Below are positions 24,371 to 37,373 of a DNA stretch of 64,000 nt, in pieces. Numbering within the stretch: the stretch's first letter is position 1; each line of letters opens with the position of its first letter. The stretch spans positions 699,486-763,485 of the forward strand of contig VXAI01000097.1 in NCBI GenBank assembly GCA_013399305.1, read 5' to 3'. Source of the DNA: Rostratula benghalensis. Lineage: Eukaryota; Chordata; Aves; Charadriiformes; Rostratulidae. Made by a program: the position numbers and the translations under genes. Under the pieces are notes generated by a model. That model saw only the letters and a program-made list of their open reading frames with translations, ran no database searches and was not told where the DNA came from.

Positions 24371-27120
24371 AGGTTGTTCATCTCACTTCCTCCCTTATTC
24401 CAACTTTTCAAATATTTTTGGATGAACTTGGAATTGTCATCATACATATTTTTCAGAGCGCATTTTAGAAACATGTTTTCTACTAACATCCCACAGTTTG
24501 AAATTAAAATTGCATAACTTGCATACAAACAAAACTTCTCCTGGATTACTTTTCTTTATTATTACTGTTGAAATTGAGATAGGAATCCTTTTCTTTCTCT
24601 NATATATAATATTTTAAATTTTTCTTTCTCAACGATATGTATTTTCTCATTGTTTCTTACTCCTGAAAATAACAGTCAATGCTGATTAATTACCTGGCAA
24701 AACCTATGCTTACCTAACATATCCTAGCTTCCAAGATATATCCTGCTCAGTGCAAATGTTGGTCTTTTAATGGCAATAACAGTATATGGAGCTGTCTGGA
24801 TTTTTATTAGCTTGCTGTTAGTAGCAATATATAATTCTCCAGCTCTGCCAAGTGTTTTAAAGAAGCAAAATAATCAAATCATGTGCTTCAAATTTGCTTT
24901 AAAAATGGTCATCTTTGGATGGTATGGGCTGAATTATTGCAGTGCAAGTTTTGCCTGCATGAGTTAAAAGATTTTGGTGCACACATATTTACTGCTAATT
25001 TTCTAAGCTGTTTAAAAATAATTTACCAGAAGATATTTACCAGCATCTGTTTTCTTTTGGGATTTACTTTCATACTAGAGATATTTCAAGCAACTTTTTG
25101 CAGTTTTTATTGTGTGGGTTATAATATCCATGGATTGCTATGGATACGAACAGTTGGATCCATCTATTAACCTCCAAAATACTTAAGAAGCCCTGTAAGG
25201 GTCAAATCAGGGTGGGGGGGGAAGAAAAATGAAACATACAGAACAGCTGCTAGTCTTTCTCTCTACACAATTTTTAAGTAGGTCAAAGAAGTTAAAATTA
25301 TTTGCCTGTTTAAACAGATCTGCAAAAGTTAGGAAACTAGTAAGCTTGTCCTTTCATTGAATAGTTGCAGCTAGAGTTATTGCCACTTGATTGTCCTTCT
25401 GTCAGCTAAAACGGTATGTAAAAGTTTCGATGACTATATCAAAGTATGCAGTCCAAGAACGAAAAAAAATCTCATTTCTGTTTTGCGATATATATATATA
25501 TATATATTCATTTAGCTGGGAGTAGACAAATGATCATATATAGATCTCATCTCCTAATCCCTGATATTCACCACACTTCAAGATTTGGTTTATACACAGT
25601 AATACATAATGTCTGAACAACACACAAATGAGCAAATATTTATCCAGACTTTAACCAAACTATATTATCTTCCCCTACTCAAAATAGCTTAAATTATTAT
25701 AATTTTATTATTTATTTTGTTCTATTATCTACATAATATAAACATGAACAAATATATCTATATACAAAAAATTTTAGGTACCTGTTCATGAATACAATTT
25801 CTTGCACCCCAAGCTTTCCTTCAGACTGGAAGTGGGACACTGAGATAAGATTCTGTTATGACTCATGTTCATGGCACTCCAAAGTAATAAGTATAAATAT
25901 ATAAATGTAGAAATACCAGGTCTCTTGCAGATTTTGTTCTGTATATTCTGTGAGGTATTACTTACCTGGAAAATACAATAGGACAGGGACATGGGATGGT
26001 TGCAGCTGAAAACAGAGATTTGATTTTTCTTCTTTGTGCATATATTTTTCTAGCCCAGGTAAAAAGTTTTCTTATGACACCATTAGACTTAGAAGGAAGA
26101 CATGCCCAACAGCTAAGAACAAAGATTTAGTGAAGTAATAAAATAACCACCATTCTACAGATGATAGCACATTGTGGAATATTTAATTCCTGTATTGGTT
26201 TCTACTGCAGAAAGCACTAACATTCTGTAGGACAAAACTGGGGCTACAGGATCCAAGACTTCTCCACCAGACAAAGTTCTTCAGCTTGACTTGTGGGGGC
26301 AAACAGTTTCACCTTTGAAGCCAAAGACGACAGTAAGCACCTTCATATCTTTATATTCCTGACTGTGAAAGTCCCCATTACTAAAAAATTCCAGAGAAAC
26401 ATTTTTTAAAAGCCACAGAAGAAAATTAACTGGACCATCAGGACAAGAATGGTTGGTAGGAATGGAAACACTAGATATATTAATGGACATAGTTGCAATG
26501 AAATGGGAAAGTTTTCTGTAAGTTTTGGTCAAGATTTTTTTTTTTTCCTAGTAAAAAAGAAGTTCCCTGTGACTGGTGCATGCTCAAGACGACAGCATAC
26601 AGCGAATTGGAGAGATGAACTTCTTACAGACTTGCAGCCACTACTGAGAATCTAGAGTATTTAGACCAATAAGCAGATTGTCTCTGGGTATAACAGCATG
26701 AAGGTCCATAAACAGTCATTAAAATGGAAGAAGCTGATGGTGGGAAAGCCAATGGGTGTATGTCATGTGGCAGATTAGAAAGGAGTGGAGAAAAGCTTTA
26801 GAAAAAGCTGCAAGATCATGAACGTGAATAGTTATTAAAGCAGCAACAGAAGAAATCAGAGATAAATTGAACAGAAACAGGGAGAGTAAGTAAAAGATTT
26901 GCAGCAACTGACAAAATTGAAGGAAATACCCTACACTCTGAAAGACAGGAAAACCAAAATGGAAGTTTGCATCCAGCTATTAAACAAATACAAATAAAGC
27001 CAGAAAAGGTTGTTATGGAGTACAGCATAGGACTCTGGAAGTGAATGAGAGCAGTCCTTATGTGTAGTAACAGAACATTCTGCATATTCCAGGTGCTGAC
27101 ATGTCCATGACATGACATAA
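24371..27120. other. noncoding, no gene recognised
   Basis: AT-rich DNA with an ambiguous base at 24601 next to a TA-rich patch, an AT dinucleotide array at 25488-25508 and a very A/T-dense section at 25680-25770. The open frames at 24770-25170 and 26281-26532 are hydrophobic or mixed and unassigned. No RNA gene or transposon end is seen. Confidence 0.55.
25488..25508. repeat. (AT)n microsatellite
   Basis: About ten uninterrupted AT units, preceded by GCG. Confidence 0.95.
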
Positions 27121-27301
27121 AAGGAAGGAAGGAAGGAAGGGAGGAAGGGAGGAAGGAAGGAAGGAAGGAAGGAAGGAAGGAAGGAAGGAAGGAAGGAAGG
27201 AAGGAAGGAAGGAAGGAAGGAAGGAAGGNGAAGGAAGGAAGGAAGGAAGGAAGGAAGGAAGGAAGGAAGGAAGGAAGGAAGGAAGGAAGGAAAGGATGGA
27301 G
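27121..27301. repeat. (GGAA)n tetranucleotide microsatellite, about 180 bp, with one N
   Basis: An almost pure GGAA/TTCC array of more than 40 units, with two GGGA variants near the left end and an N at 27229. The repeat changes phase across the N, so the assembled length is doubtful. Read on the minus strand it gives an artificial Phe-Leu-Pro-Ser repeat. GGAA is the core of ETS-factor sites, and long GGAA arrays can bind such factors in other systems, but nothing here shows use. A short AAAT array follows at about 27309-27327. Confidence 0.97.
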
Positions 27302-27308
27302 GGAAAGA

Positions 27309-27327
27309 TGAAAAATAAATAAATAAA
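27309..27327. repeat. (AAAT)n microsatellite
   Basis: A few AAAT units, mostly 'aaataaataaataaa', right after the GGAA array. It makes a compound microsatellite region of about 210 bp. Confidence 0.8.
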
Positions 27328-30300
27328 AAGATGAAAAGAAAAAGTAAGAAGAAATGTCTGTGAAAGGATTATCTTTGGGTCTATTTCTAGGTCCAGAGTG
27401 TTTCACTGGGCATTGACTTACAGTCTGCAAATCCCAATACAAAGGTCTACTTGGAACTATTTAAAAAAAAAAAAAACAACAGAAGAAAGAACTTCTGGAG
27501 ACCCATTTATGAATGATAATACTAAATTAACAGTTAAAGAAAGACATATCTTATCAGAAATATGAAGAATTCATCTGCAACAGTTGTAAGCCTAATAAAA
27601 CTTTCCTTACATGTTATGAAATTCTATGAAACATAACAGTTGGCATTAAATAGCAGTTCTAGCCTAAAAAAAATTCTATACTTTCATAGTATTGTGAAAG
27701 GTACAGTTCAATAATTTGTTTCTGATTTTTTTTGTATTTTTAAATGAAGAGCTTATCTTGAAATCCATCTTATCTTGAAGTAGATAATGGAATGACCTCT
27801 TATCCCAACCTGAATAAAGCATTATCATTGCATCAGAAAAAAATATTAGAGCAATAATATGAGATTTAATTGGGTATTTTCAGACTGGAGTAAGAGTTCA
27901 TATTGTTTTTTTTTTAAAATAAAAGTATGTTAGTTCTTCATGTAATCTCCTTCACTCCATCTTTAGATTTTTCTAAACTTATTACATTATGGATCTTGAA
28001 GGATTGTCTAGTCTGACATGATGACTGTTAAATTTAACTCTGTCAGTTTAATAGCTCAATTGTACAAAACTTTCTTAAACCATAAGCACATTTTTCAAAC
28101 CTTAATCCTGCAAGCAGAATGTATGTTCTCTTGGAGCTCTGGGCTTTCTCTTACTGCATAATCAGACATCAACTTCATGTTCTTGTATTCTACACTAAAT
28201 GAGATGTTGAATACCTACTGGCTTTTTTTTTTTTATAATAAAAAATAAACTAAATAAATAATGCATTCTTATTCTATGCTTGTCATGGTTAATTTATTTA
28301 AACCTGAAAATTAAACTAATTTTCTGATTTTTCTTATTCATCTGTCAGTTCACTCATGCATTCTTGCACCTTTCACTGCTACAGTTGAGCACCTAGCATA
28401 AATTACAGAGAAAATTGATGTAAACCTGTTCTAAATTGTGCTAATTTTAGCTGATTTAACTTCCTGAATCCTTAAGCTTACATTTTTTAGTGGGGTTATA
28501 AACTGCTCTCTGGGGTTCTCACTTTCACCATACTTTGGTATAATGACATCATGCAGACAGTAACGTTCTTACAGGAGAATACGCAGTTCTATTTGAAAAC
28601 TTACATTTACCTTCTTGGACTTCTTTCCCTTATTTTTTTCATATTGTGAATAATCTGCTGTTTAAAATTATGAGAAATTTTACAGGTTTAAGTAAACAAA
28701 ATGGAGAACATTTAGCAAATATATGCAGAATTGACAACATAGCTGCTGGAAGAGTGCAGATATTTTATCCTATTGTAACTGAGTCTTGCCTCTCAGTCTT
28801 CTGTATCTAGAACTTCTTTAGGGTTGAAATTATTAATTATTACTGATTTTCAAAAAAAAAATAAGCCTGTCAAACCTACATTTAACAAACCTGGGACTCC
28901 TGAAGTATGAAGATAGTGGATAATAAACTATCAAATTACCTCTTTTCCCCTTTTTTGCTTTGGGTGTATTTTCATGCCTTATCTCCCACTGACTTATAAG
29001 CTATAGGTTATTGACCTCTTCCCTTTCCTCATGGCTCTTTTTAAGACATCACTATTCTAGCTGCTGATTGTACAAAAACCCAACATAACTGTATGGAAAG
29101 AATTATACAACAGAGCCTGAGAAAAGCAAAAGATGGAAAAGGGGGAAAATGCTACATAAATCCCACAAGCAAGCTGGTTAAGAGGAGGTCACTGCCTGAA
29201 TGGTTCAGGTGGAGCCACATCAGGGTTAGGTCTAAGTTAAAAACCGAGCAGTCCAACAACATTTGTATTGCCACAGCACCAGTTAACAACTACATCATTA
29301 GTGTTAATCAGAAGCTGTACTTTGTCATTATTGTTATTACAAGTACACACCTGGAAGCTAGAGGAGAGCAACAGACTATAACAAAATGAAACTCAACCCT
29401 AGGCTGTTATTTAGGTACAATACCTGAGGAAAGCTGGCAAGAGTTAATAATATAGAAAGGTTTTTTCTAGAAAAATTGCTTTCCTTTTTCTCCTCCTTGC
29501 TGCATGCTAGACTGTGCCATCCTATAATTATGAATTCCTATGGCAGGACAGCATTCACTGTCAGCAGAAGAAGATATGACTGTCCCTACCTACTTGCTTT
29601 GAGAGGAGGATAAGTAATTGTTTACAGCTTCACACACAGTTCCATAACTCACACGTGTACTGACAGAGGTCTTGATCCTCATTACCATCCCCTCAGTGTG
29701 TATGTTCTTCCAGTAACTGTCTGGTCCTTTAGCAAAAACTAAAGAAGTAATTTAGCAATCAGTCATATTACACATGTAATTTTGGGAAATGATGCATTCA
29801 AAGAAATTTTTAAAGTTACTTTATTGTGGAACAGAACTAGACTCTGAGTTACTATTGACAGAGTGTATCTATTCCTATTTCTCTTTCCTGCCATATGGGC
29901 TTTTATTATTGTTTTGTACGTAACATGTGAGACTGAATTCTAATATTTATGGATGCCATATTTATAGCACACATCAGTGGACAAGCGTCAGGAAACATCA
30001 GTTTTATAGGGGAATTAAATGAGTTTGTTACAGCAAAATTTATTGTTTAATCTGTGAAAGCTCCATAGACTTCAAAGGTTAGACCACCAAGTAATAAAGA
30101 TAGAACATCGCAATCATAATCTCAATAAGCAGTATAACATGGTTATAAAATAAAAATGGACAGAAAGTGACAGAAATATACAGTTATGCCTAATATACTT
30201 TCCAGTTCTATTAATCAGATGCAGATTTTAAGGTTTCCATCATTCCTTTCTCCCATTCCTTTCCATTTCCAGAGATCTTATTTGAAAACACACTCTTAAT

Positions 30301-30689
30301 CTAGATTGTCATTGCAAAACAGAAGAGGTGGATCCTGTAGACCATGGAAACAAGATCCATTCTGGCTGAACATGCAGAAAATAAAGCCTCACAGCTTCCT
30401 GGCAAAATTTATCATGCTCCCAAATAGCTTTTGTATTGTTTTCTGTTCACCATAAGACTAGGGCTCTCCAACAGTATGTAAATAGATGTAAAACAGTGAC
30501 CAAGCCACAGGGTCAATTGACAGCAAGCAAACATAATGTAATCTTAAATACTGGCATACAAATTCATGTCCTGGATTTTTAAAAGTAGTCATTTGATGAT
30601 CCAGCCAACTCCGATGCTGTATAATGTTGCTACTTCATTAATAATATGCAGTGTGTTAAGTAGCTAAATCATAAATAAAGATAATGGTA
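27328..30689. other. noncoding, no gene recognised
   Basis: AT-rich DNA with an A14 run near 27462 and T-rich runs near 27905 and 28225. The 98-codon frame at 29093-29389 is rich in Lys, Arg and Ile and has no recognisable domain. No promoter or RNA gene is identified. Confidence 0.55.
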
Positions 30690-31270
30690 TCCTCTGGGGA
30701 CATGCCAGCACTCCAGTTGCCTGTAGCTGTGTTTACATTATACTCTTGATTCACCCTGAAGACACTTTAATGCCATATTCCCCAGCCACAAGTATTGTGT
30801 AGCTGTTTGAGTAACCAACGGAGCACAGCAGTAACCCAGATGACATAGAAAGGCTTCTTGAGGGCACTATGTTTTAAAGGCATTTGTAAGGATAATTCAC
30901 ACACAGCGTGGACAGTGCATGCACCTGGCCACCACCTCAAGCCTGTCTCCATGTCTGCCAAGAAATATGCCTACTGCAAGGTCACCAGGATGAGTGGCCA
31001 GCATACCCAATGATGCCAATCCTAGAAACTCCATGATGTGTGCAGAATGGACCATGACTACAAAACACCTGACTGAATAGCCAGGGATCTCCTCCTGGAG
31101 TCACCTTCTGGCCCACTGAGAACAGCCTTCACACTCTTTTCCACCTAGAAATGGTGGGTTGCAATAAAGGAAACCAGATGTAAGATCTATGTGAGAAGAC
31201 TCCTCCAGGGTGTAAATATAGAGTCAACACCTAGCCATATTGCAGCACATGCCAGCAGCACACCTTGGAA
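30690..31270. other. GC-richer unassigned island, possible transposon fragment
   Basis: About 580 bases are richer in G and C than the flanks, with few simple repeats. On the minus strand the frame at 30767-30961 yields a Trp/Leu/His-rich peptide whose composition looks less random than its neighbours, but I cannot match it to a family. It may be a decayed transposase or retroposon fragment. No terminal inverted repeats or target duplications were found by eye. Confidence 0.3.
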
Positions 31271-33378
31271 AGGATTTTAATATATTTATTCTGCTAATAA
31301 TAACCTCAAAATAATAAAGAGATAATTTCATACCACAAATAATTTTAAATGCAGATATACTTACATAGAATAATATCATAGAAAGTAGAAAAAGATTAAA
31401 ATTGCCAGCTCTACTCTTTTGGTCAATTATCTGCTGTACACTTAATGTGGCTTTAACCTGCACATGCTACATTTCAGCCCTTCTGCTTTTAGATTTGCCA
31501 AAAATGTTTATATCAGTCCCCGTTTTCTGATTAATGGGTTACTTCTCCCAAGTCTGTATTCAGATATCATAGCAACAAGCATGTTGGTGACACACAGACA
31601 GAGGATCAGAGCTGCCAGTGGCTGACTACTCCCTCTCTAGTGATGCACCCCAAGGCTGCCCAGTACTGAGACCCATCAAGCCGAGGAGACAGTCTCCCAG
31701 AATTACAGCTTTATTGTGTTCCTCTCCAAATATTCATGAATCCTAGAGGGATGATATATTCAAATATTTCTTGTGGAGGTATTCAACACACACTGCCTTC
31801 ACATTCTGAAAAACATCAAGATTTATATTGTGTCTCAGGCTGCATATTATTGAACCTGCTTTTTGTGTTGAATAAATATTGATGTTTACATCGACAGAAC
31901 TGGGTATCTTCCTAGTACAGATAGGAAACTAAAATTATTCACAACATCCTGCATTCTGCAAGATGCATGAAAACTATGAAGAAAAGTAATTTAATACAAA
32001 AAAAAATAGCAGGTCTCTAAATTCCAAGTATTATTAGTGATCTCAGTATTACAAACATAAAACACTTAAGTCATTGCTAGGACTGTGCCTTTTATCTGCG
32101 ATGAAAAACTGAACTTCCATTCTGTTGCATTGCCGTCACGATTTTGGCCCCTGTAAGCTAAAAGATAATATAGTAACTAATTAGAGGGGTACCAGTTTTT
32201 ATAAAATTTCTTATATAGCTACTGTCTGAAGAGGGTACAAGGTGTATCTGGTGTTTAGTCAAGTTCTGTTGAAGTAGTTTAAATGCTGTTAATTTTTAAC
32301 TAATATGAAAAACAACTATTTCCCCCCTTTCACCTTCTCTCAGGACTGCACAGGAGATAAATATTTTTGTGCTACAAGCTCAGGAACTGCTGAAGGAGAA
32401 AGTACACCCTCAGGCCATTTGAAATATGTGAGGAGCCATGGAGAAACTTAAATTTCTAGTTTTCTTTAACTATCTTCATTCATAGCACCTACCAGCATCC
32501 TGTATCACCTTATGAGAACTGAGAGCTCCAGCATAGGGTAGTAGGAAAAGAAAAAAAGACAGAATTCTTACTTAAACCACCACCGAGTAAGCGTGTTTAT
32601 TTAGTTCTTCTACTCTTAGATTTATCCCAGCATGTTAGCTGCTAATGGATGACACTTTTAGTGTGTTCAGACATTCTGAGGTAGATGCTATTTGTGGTTA
32701 GAAAACCTGCACAAATTGTCTTGTTTTGCCTTTATGCTTTTGCTGCTACGAAATATCAAAAGGCAATCTGTAACACACCATAGTAACAATTAGTTGTGTG
32801 AAAAATTATTATCCATTTCTAGAAAAATATAGAAAAGCAACTTTATAATTAAAGAGAAAGAAAATATTTTAAATTTTATCTTAAATTTCATATGTTTATA
32901 AAGTAAAATGTAAAAAAAAAAAAGCCCAACAACATTAAAAATTATGGAACTTCTTTATATCATATACAGATAATTTGTGTGATCTTTGAGTTTAAACTGT
33001 CAAGCTAAATAGACCTGAGGGCAAAAATTCAACATTGCTGTTCAACTTCAGCCTTGGTCTCCTCAATGCAAAAGCAAGGAGACATTTAATCATTACCTCC
33101 AAGGGACAAATAAGCTTCACATCTGTCATCATAATAAAAATCAGACAAATTTATTCTAATATAATCGTGTCTTTTCATGCTGGTCTCCAACTGACACTAG
33201 AGATAAGCTTAGCAGGAAAAGATGGATGGGTATAGGAGAACAGAAATGGAGAAAAATCAAATTACAGAAAAAATAAGAGAGGAAATGACCTAAAAATGCC
33301 AGAAACAGAGAGGGGTAGAAAAGACCCCTCAAGAGTATCCAGATAGGTTGTTGACAATTTCTTCACAACTATTTAATG

Positions 33379-33392
33379 CACACACACACACA
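33379..33392. repeat. (CA)n microsatellite
   Basis: Seven CA units, followed by a decayed 'aaacac'. Confidence 0.9.
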
Positions 33393-33649
33393 AACACTTC
33401 TGATTTTAAATTATATCCTATACCAAAAACATTCACTATTTTAATGTCCTAGATATTGAAGTGTTTTTTTAAAATGGAAAACAAAAAGCACTTCCACATA
33501 TAATTGGAAATTGTTTTGCTAAATCCTCCAAGCTATGTCAAGACATATTTTGCTTTCTTTTTATTCATTAACACAACTTAGGGTTTTTTCCAGAAATAAA
33601 ATTTACTCTTCATAAATTTTATAATAGGATTTTATTGAGACATATTTTA

Positions 33650-33860
33650 TCATGCCCAGCATTTTATTTCAGCAAAGCACAGGCAAGAAGCATTGTAGAA
33701 CCAAAACTGGGCAAGAGAGACAGCAGAGCATTGCTTTCTCCTGGCTTGTGACTCATGATGCAAATGTTGCTGGTGAAAAAGCTAATTTGCTTAAATTAAC
33801 TGTCTTAATTTGTTGCTTTAAAATATTTAAAAGTACTGTTTGCCCTGGCAGGTAAATACA
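33650..33860. promoter_or_regulatory. candidate conserved noncoding element with AP-1 and octamer sites
   Basis: Within this repeat-free stretch, TGACTCA (AP-1 core, 33749-33755) is followed two bases later by ATGCAAAT (POU octamer, 33758-33765), and then by the AT-rich homeodomain-like words GCTAATTTGC and TTAAATTAAC. Clustering of such sites is typical of vertebrate enhancers. The open frame at 33652-33855 crosses it but has no domain. Either site can occur by chance in 64 kb of AT-rich DNA, so this remains a guess until aligned. Confidence 0.25.
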
Positions 33861-36529
33861 AATCTCCCTAGGAAATTTCTATTTCCCCTGCCCTCTTCCC
33901 CCTGAGTTGCAGGACTTTTCTAGAAATAGAAGGGAAACAGATTCTTTAATTGAATAAATTTATTACTGATATTTCATTAGTTTATGATCTTTGCAACTCT
34001 CTTCTGTAGGATGAAGGAGTTTGTCATACAACAACATAGAGAAAAAATCATGTCCAAAAATAGCTTTTTGGAACTCAGTAATTCAAATGCAGACTGATAT
34101 TTAAGAAAACAAGTTGAAGCTTAGCTCATCTGTAAAACTGCAGTCTCAGGGGCAGATTCACTCGTACATGCTTTACCTTCAGGATGTTCCAGGTTCACAG
34201 ATGCATGAGCACCTAGCCACACTTTCTCTGTGAACATTGCCCTATGCAGACTGCCCTAACAGTCCCAGATTTGGTACATCCACTTCCCACTTATTTCACC
34301 ACTTAGGGGTGAGCGTGTTATGCCAAAAGCGTGGGCCAAGTGTTCCGCTCTCAAAGTCCTCCCAGCCACTGTAACTTTCAAGCTGTTGTAATTCAAGCCA
34401 AAGGAAACACAGGTCTGCTCTCAGAAAAACAGAGCCATCCTGAAACTAGGGAATATCCCTAGCCTGACACTATCTGCTCCAAACCTGAATTTACATTTTA
34501 GAGTCACAGTTTATAAGAGAAGTGAAAAGGAGAATCCATGACTGGGTAGGCCTGACAAGGAACCCCACATGAACTCTCAGACCCTAGATAAAGAAACATT
34601 GGCTCAAAATTGTGATCTATCTCTTAACATCCATGTCTATACTGTTAAAAGAAGGTACCTGGCAAAACACAAATCTGACATGATAGTGTGGAAGGACTGG
34701 TGTAGAGGGGAGACCTGTTTTTTTACTAACTTAGTCTCACTTCTAGATCATTCCTTTTAAGAGTGTGTTACTCCTCAAAAGCTACCAAAGCTGCTTCAGT
34801 CTTCTAAAAGGGAAATACAAAACTGTACCATGCTATAAAAATTTAATCCTGGTCCAGGCAACATTTTAAATCAACAAAGAGAAATCCCTGTCCAGTCCAA
34901 TGTCCAACAGAAGTGAGTCTTTTCATTTCACACCTTCTTGACATCACACCCACTCTGCTGTCTGTCTACTTTTGTGTTTGCACCTCATTCATTTCCCTAA
35001 GTTGCTAACTGCCTTTTACTGGCAGGACCGTTTCTGGACATCTGATCTGACATTAGAGAGAGAGGGAATAGAAACTGGTAGGACTCCCTATTGAAATACA
35101 AGATGCATGTGACAAGGAAGAGCATCAAGGCTGGCCAAAGGAAAGAAAACATTTGGATACAGAATGGTGAACAACAGCAGAGATACGTTCAGTTGTGCCA
35201 GCTGCTGAAAGGTCTGTGTGTTAACTGTGGTGATGTGAGCTGGAGGATCGCATCTGGCACTGCTGCCGTGAATACTCTCATCCAACGTATATCGTAATGG
35301 ACATTTGTAATGTTCAATTATATTGACAAGGCATGCACAGAAGGGACAAATACACAAGCAGACACATAGAACTGAGATGGAAAATCCAGTCATTAAAACA
35401 AAAAATGTTAATTTGAAAAAATTCATGGACAGAGCAGAACCAGGTTGTTATAAGCTTCAGAACCATACCACCTCAGCTAAGAGAAAGAAATCACAGCTGG
35501 AAAGGTGAGATGTAGAAAGAAAACATATTTGTTATTCTGTTTCATGCTAGACAGTGTTTGGTAAGGATTAAACATTCAGTCATATGTGGGCTGAATATTC
35601 AAAACATAATATGTCCTCCATTTTGAATTTCCAGAATGGCAGTGCCATGGTATGGAAATTAACCTGAAAAGCTATCTGAGGGGAGCTATTTATTTTCTCT
35701 GATGATTCCAATAAGATTTTGTTTATTTTTGTCATATTTTGTTATAGCACTGGAGTGATTGTGAGGGAGTGATAGGGAAAGAGATGACTTTGATGAGTCT
35801 GCAGAAGAAATGAAAGATGCTCAGTGAACTGTGACTGCCCTGGAGTCATCTACTTGATCATTTGCCCACATATCAGTTGTTACAGCTGATGCACTTAAAA
35901 AGTTCATTCTCCTTCTAGAGACAGATTGTGCAAAAGGCTGTGTGCTAAGTTGTCCAAAGTAACAAATGCCAGCTCACAGTCTCAATGAAGGTTCAGCCTG
36001 TTACATAAAATTGTCTATCAGACTGGCGAAAGACTGAAATGAGGAAAACATACATGAAAAGCAGATTGCTCACACTAAAATTGCGATAAGCTCAATTGCA
36101 GGCCCTTATGGTCAGAACACCATAACGTACTGGAAGAAGCTGAAATACCTCTGGAAGATAGACTTACGGCAATATTTTCAAAAAGTTTGATTTATTGATG
36201 TTCATGAGAGTGGAATGTCACTCATCACGTAGAGTAGATTGAAGAGCCTCCAAAGGGGTGTTGATGTGGCAATTTCATTTCTACTTTTTCCAGACTACAG
36301 CTTCCTACGATTTTAGAGTTGGACAACTCTGTATGTAAGCTTTGCTTTCCATATTCTATCAGGCATCCTGAGTGGACTAGGCTGAAATAATAAAATATTT
36401 TATGAGATTTACCTAATATCTATGTAACACCACCTATTAGAACTTGGTTATAATTAGTAACGTTTCTTCCCTACATTTTCTTTTACCTCATTTTTCCACA
36501 TTTCTGTCATTCTGATCCTGTCTTCTGGC

Positions 36530-37050
36530 TAGCAAAATTTTGGCTCAGCTTGCCAGTGAAACTACTTTTTGCAACTTTATCAAGAATTACATTGTCCCAG
36601 ACACTCTGATCCTGCCACGTTTGACAAATCTCACAACAGATGACGGATCCATCCACAAGGCCCTCAGTGGTCTGATTATGAAACAAATCCCAATGGGGGG
36701 GTCACAGTTTTCAATAGAAATTACTAATCCAGGAGTGACAGCCAAATCATCAAGCTTTCTGCAATGGTATCACATACAGTGCCATCTGATTCCTTAAGGC
36801 TCTCAGTTTCACAGGCTCACTGCATTGGCAGGATGCCTCTTTCCGACTTGGACAGCTTCCTAGTACCTCTCTCCTATTCTTCATAGACTGCCCAGCTGGT
36901 AAATTGCCATATTGCCCATTTCCTCAGGCTTGTTGGCTCTGGATTTTCCAGCTGTCTTGACTTCCTGGACACTTACTTTTCTGGGTTACTGAGCTTCCAC
37001 AGAGACCACCTGTTTGGAGAGCCAGCCTTCCAGCTGTCCTGCTCACAAGC
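36530..37050. other. GC-richer unassigned island
   Basis: A stretch of about 520 bases with higher GC than its flanks, ending 320 bases before the CR1 copy at 37374. The plus-strand frame at 36540-36797 (85 codons) is balanced in amino-acid composition but shows no recognisable domain, and I see no convincing splice sites. A run of seven G occurs near 36695. It could be a decayed retroposon or an unrecognised exon. Confidence 0.3.
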
Positions 37051-37373
37051 CCGACTAGAAATTAAAAGATACTAGAGGAAATAGGACAATAGTTTAGTTG
37101 GTGGACCCAGCTAACAGGGAGACAGGTAAATGCCCCATGAACAGGAAGTCAGGGTCCATAAAACCATTTTCAAGGTTTGCATTCTTTTCCTACTATTACA
37201 TTTGGTTTTGTATACATGACTTTTCTGATGAGAATGATATTTTATTTACCAATGTAGTAACCAGCCTCAGGTCATCCACAGAGATAGCCTTATATATGGA
37301 GAAAGAACCTGATGCAAAAAATATCATTTACTCATGGAAAGATTAAAAAAGTGTTAGAAAGGAATTTGGTTGA

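Larger units (their letters stand above)
31271..36529. other. noncoding, no gene recognised
   Basis: AT-rich DNA with a CA dinucleotide array at 33379 and an A-rich run near 32911. The segment 33650-33860 contains an AP-1 site next to an octamer and looks like a candidate conserved element. Frames at 35088-35426 (minus) and 35091-35297 (plus) overlap on opposite strands and are not credible genes. Confidence 0.55.

Noticed and set aside
26816..27442. 208-codon minus-strand open frame with Phe-Leu-Pro-Ser repeats
   Set aside because: The frame is kept open by the GGAA microsatellite and crosses an N; it is not a protein.
35088..35426. 112-codon minus-strand frame with hydrophobic start
   Set aside because: It is opposed by open frames on the plus strand, the Cys/Leu content reflects composition, and no family is recognised.
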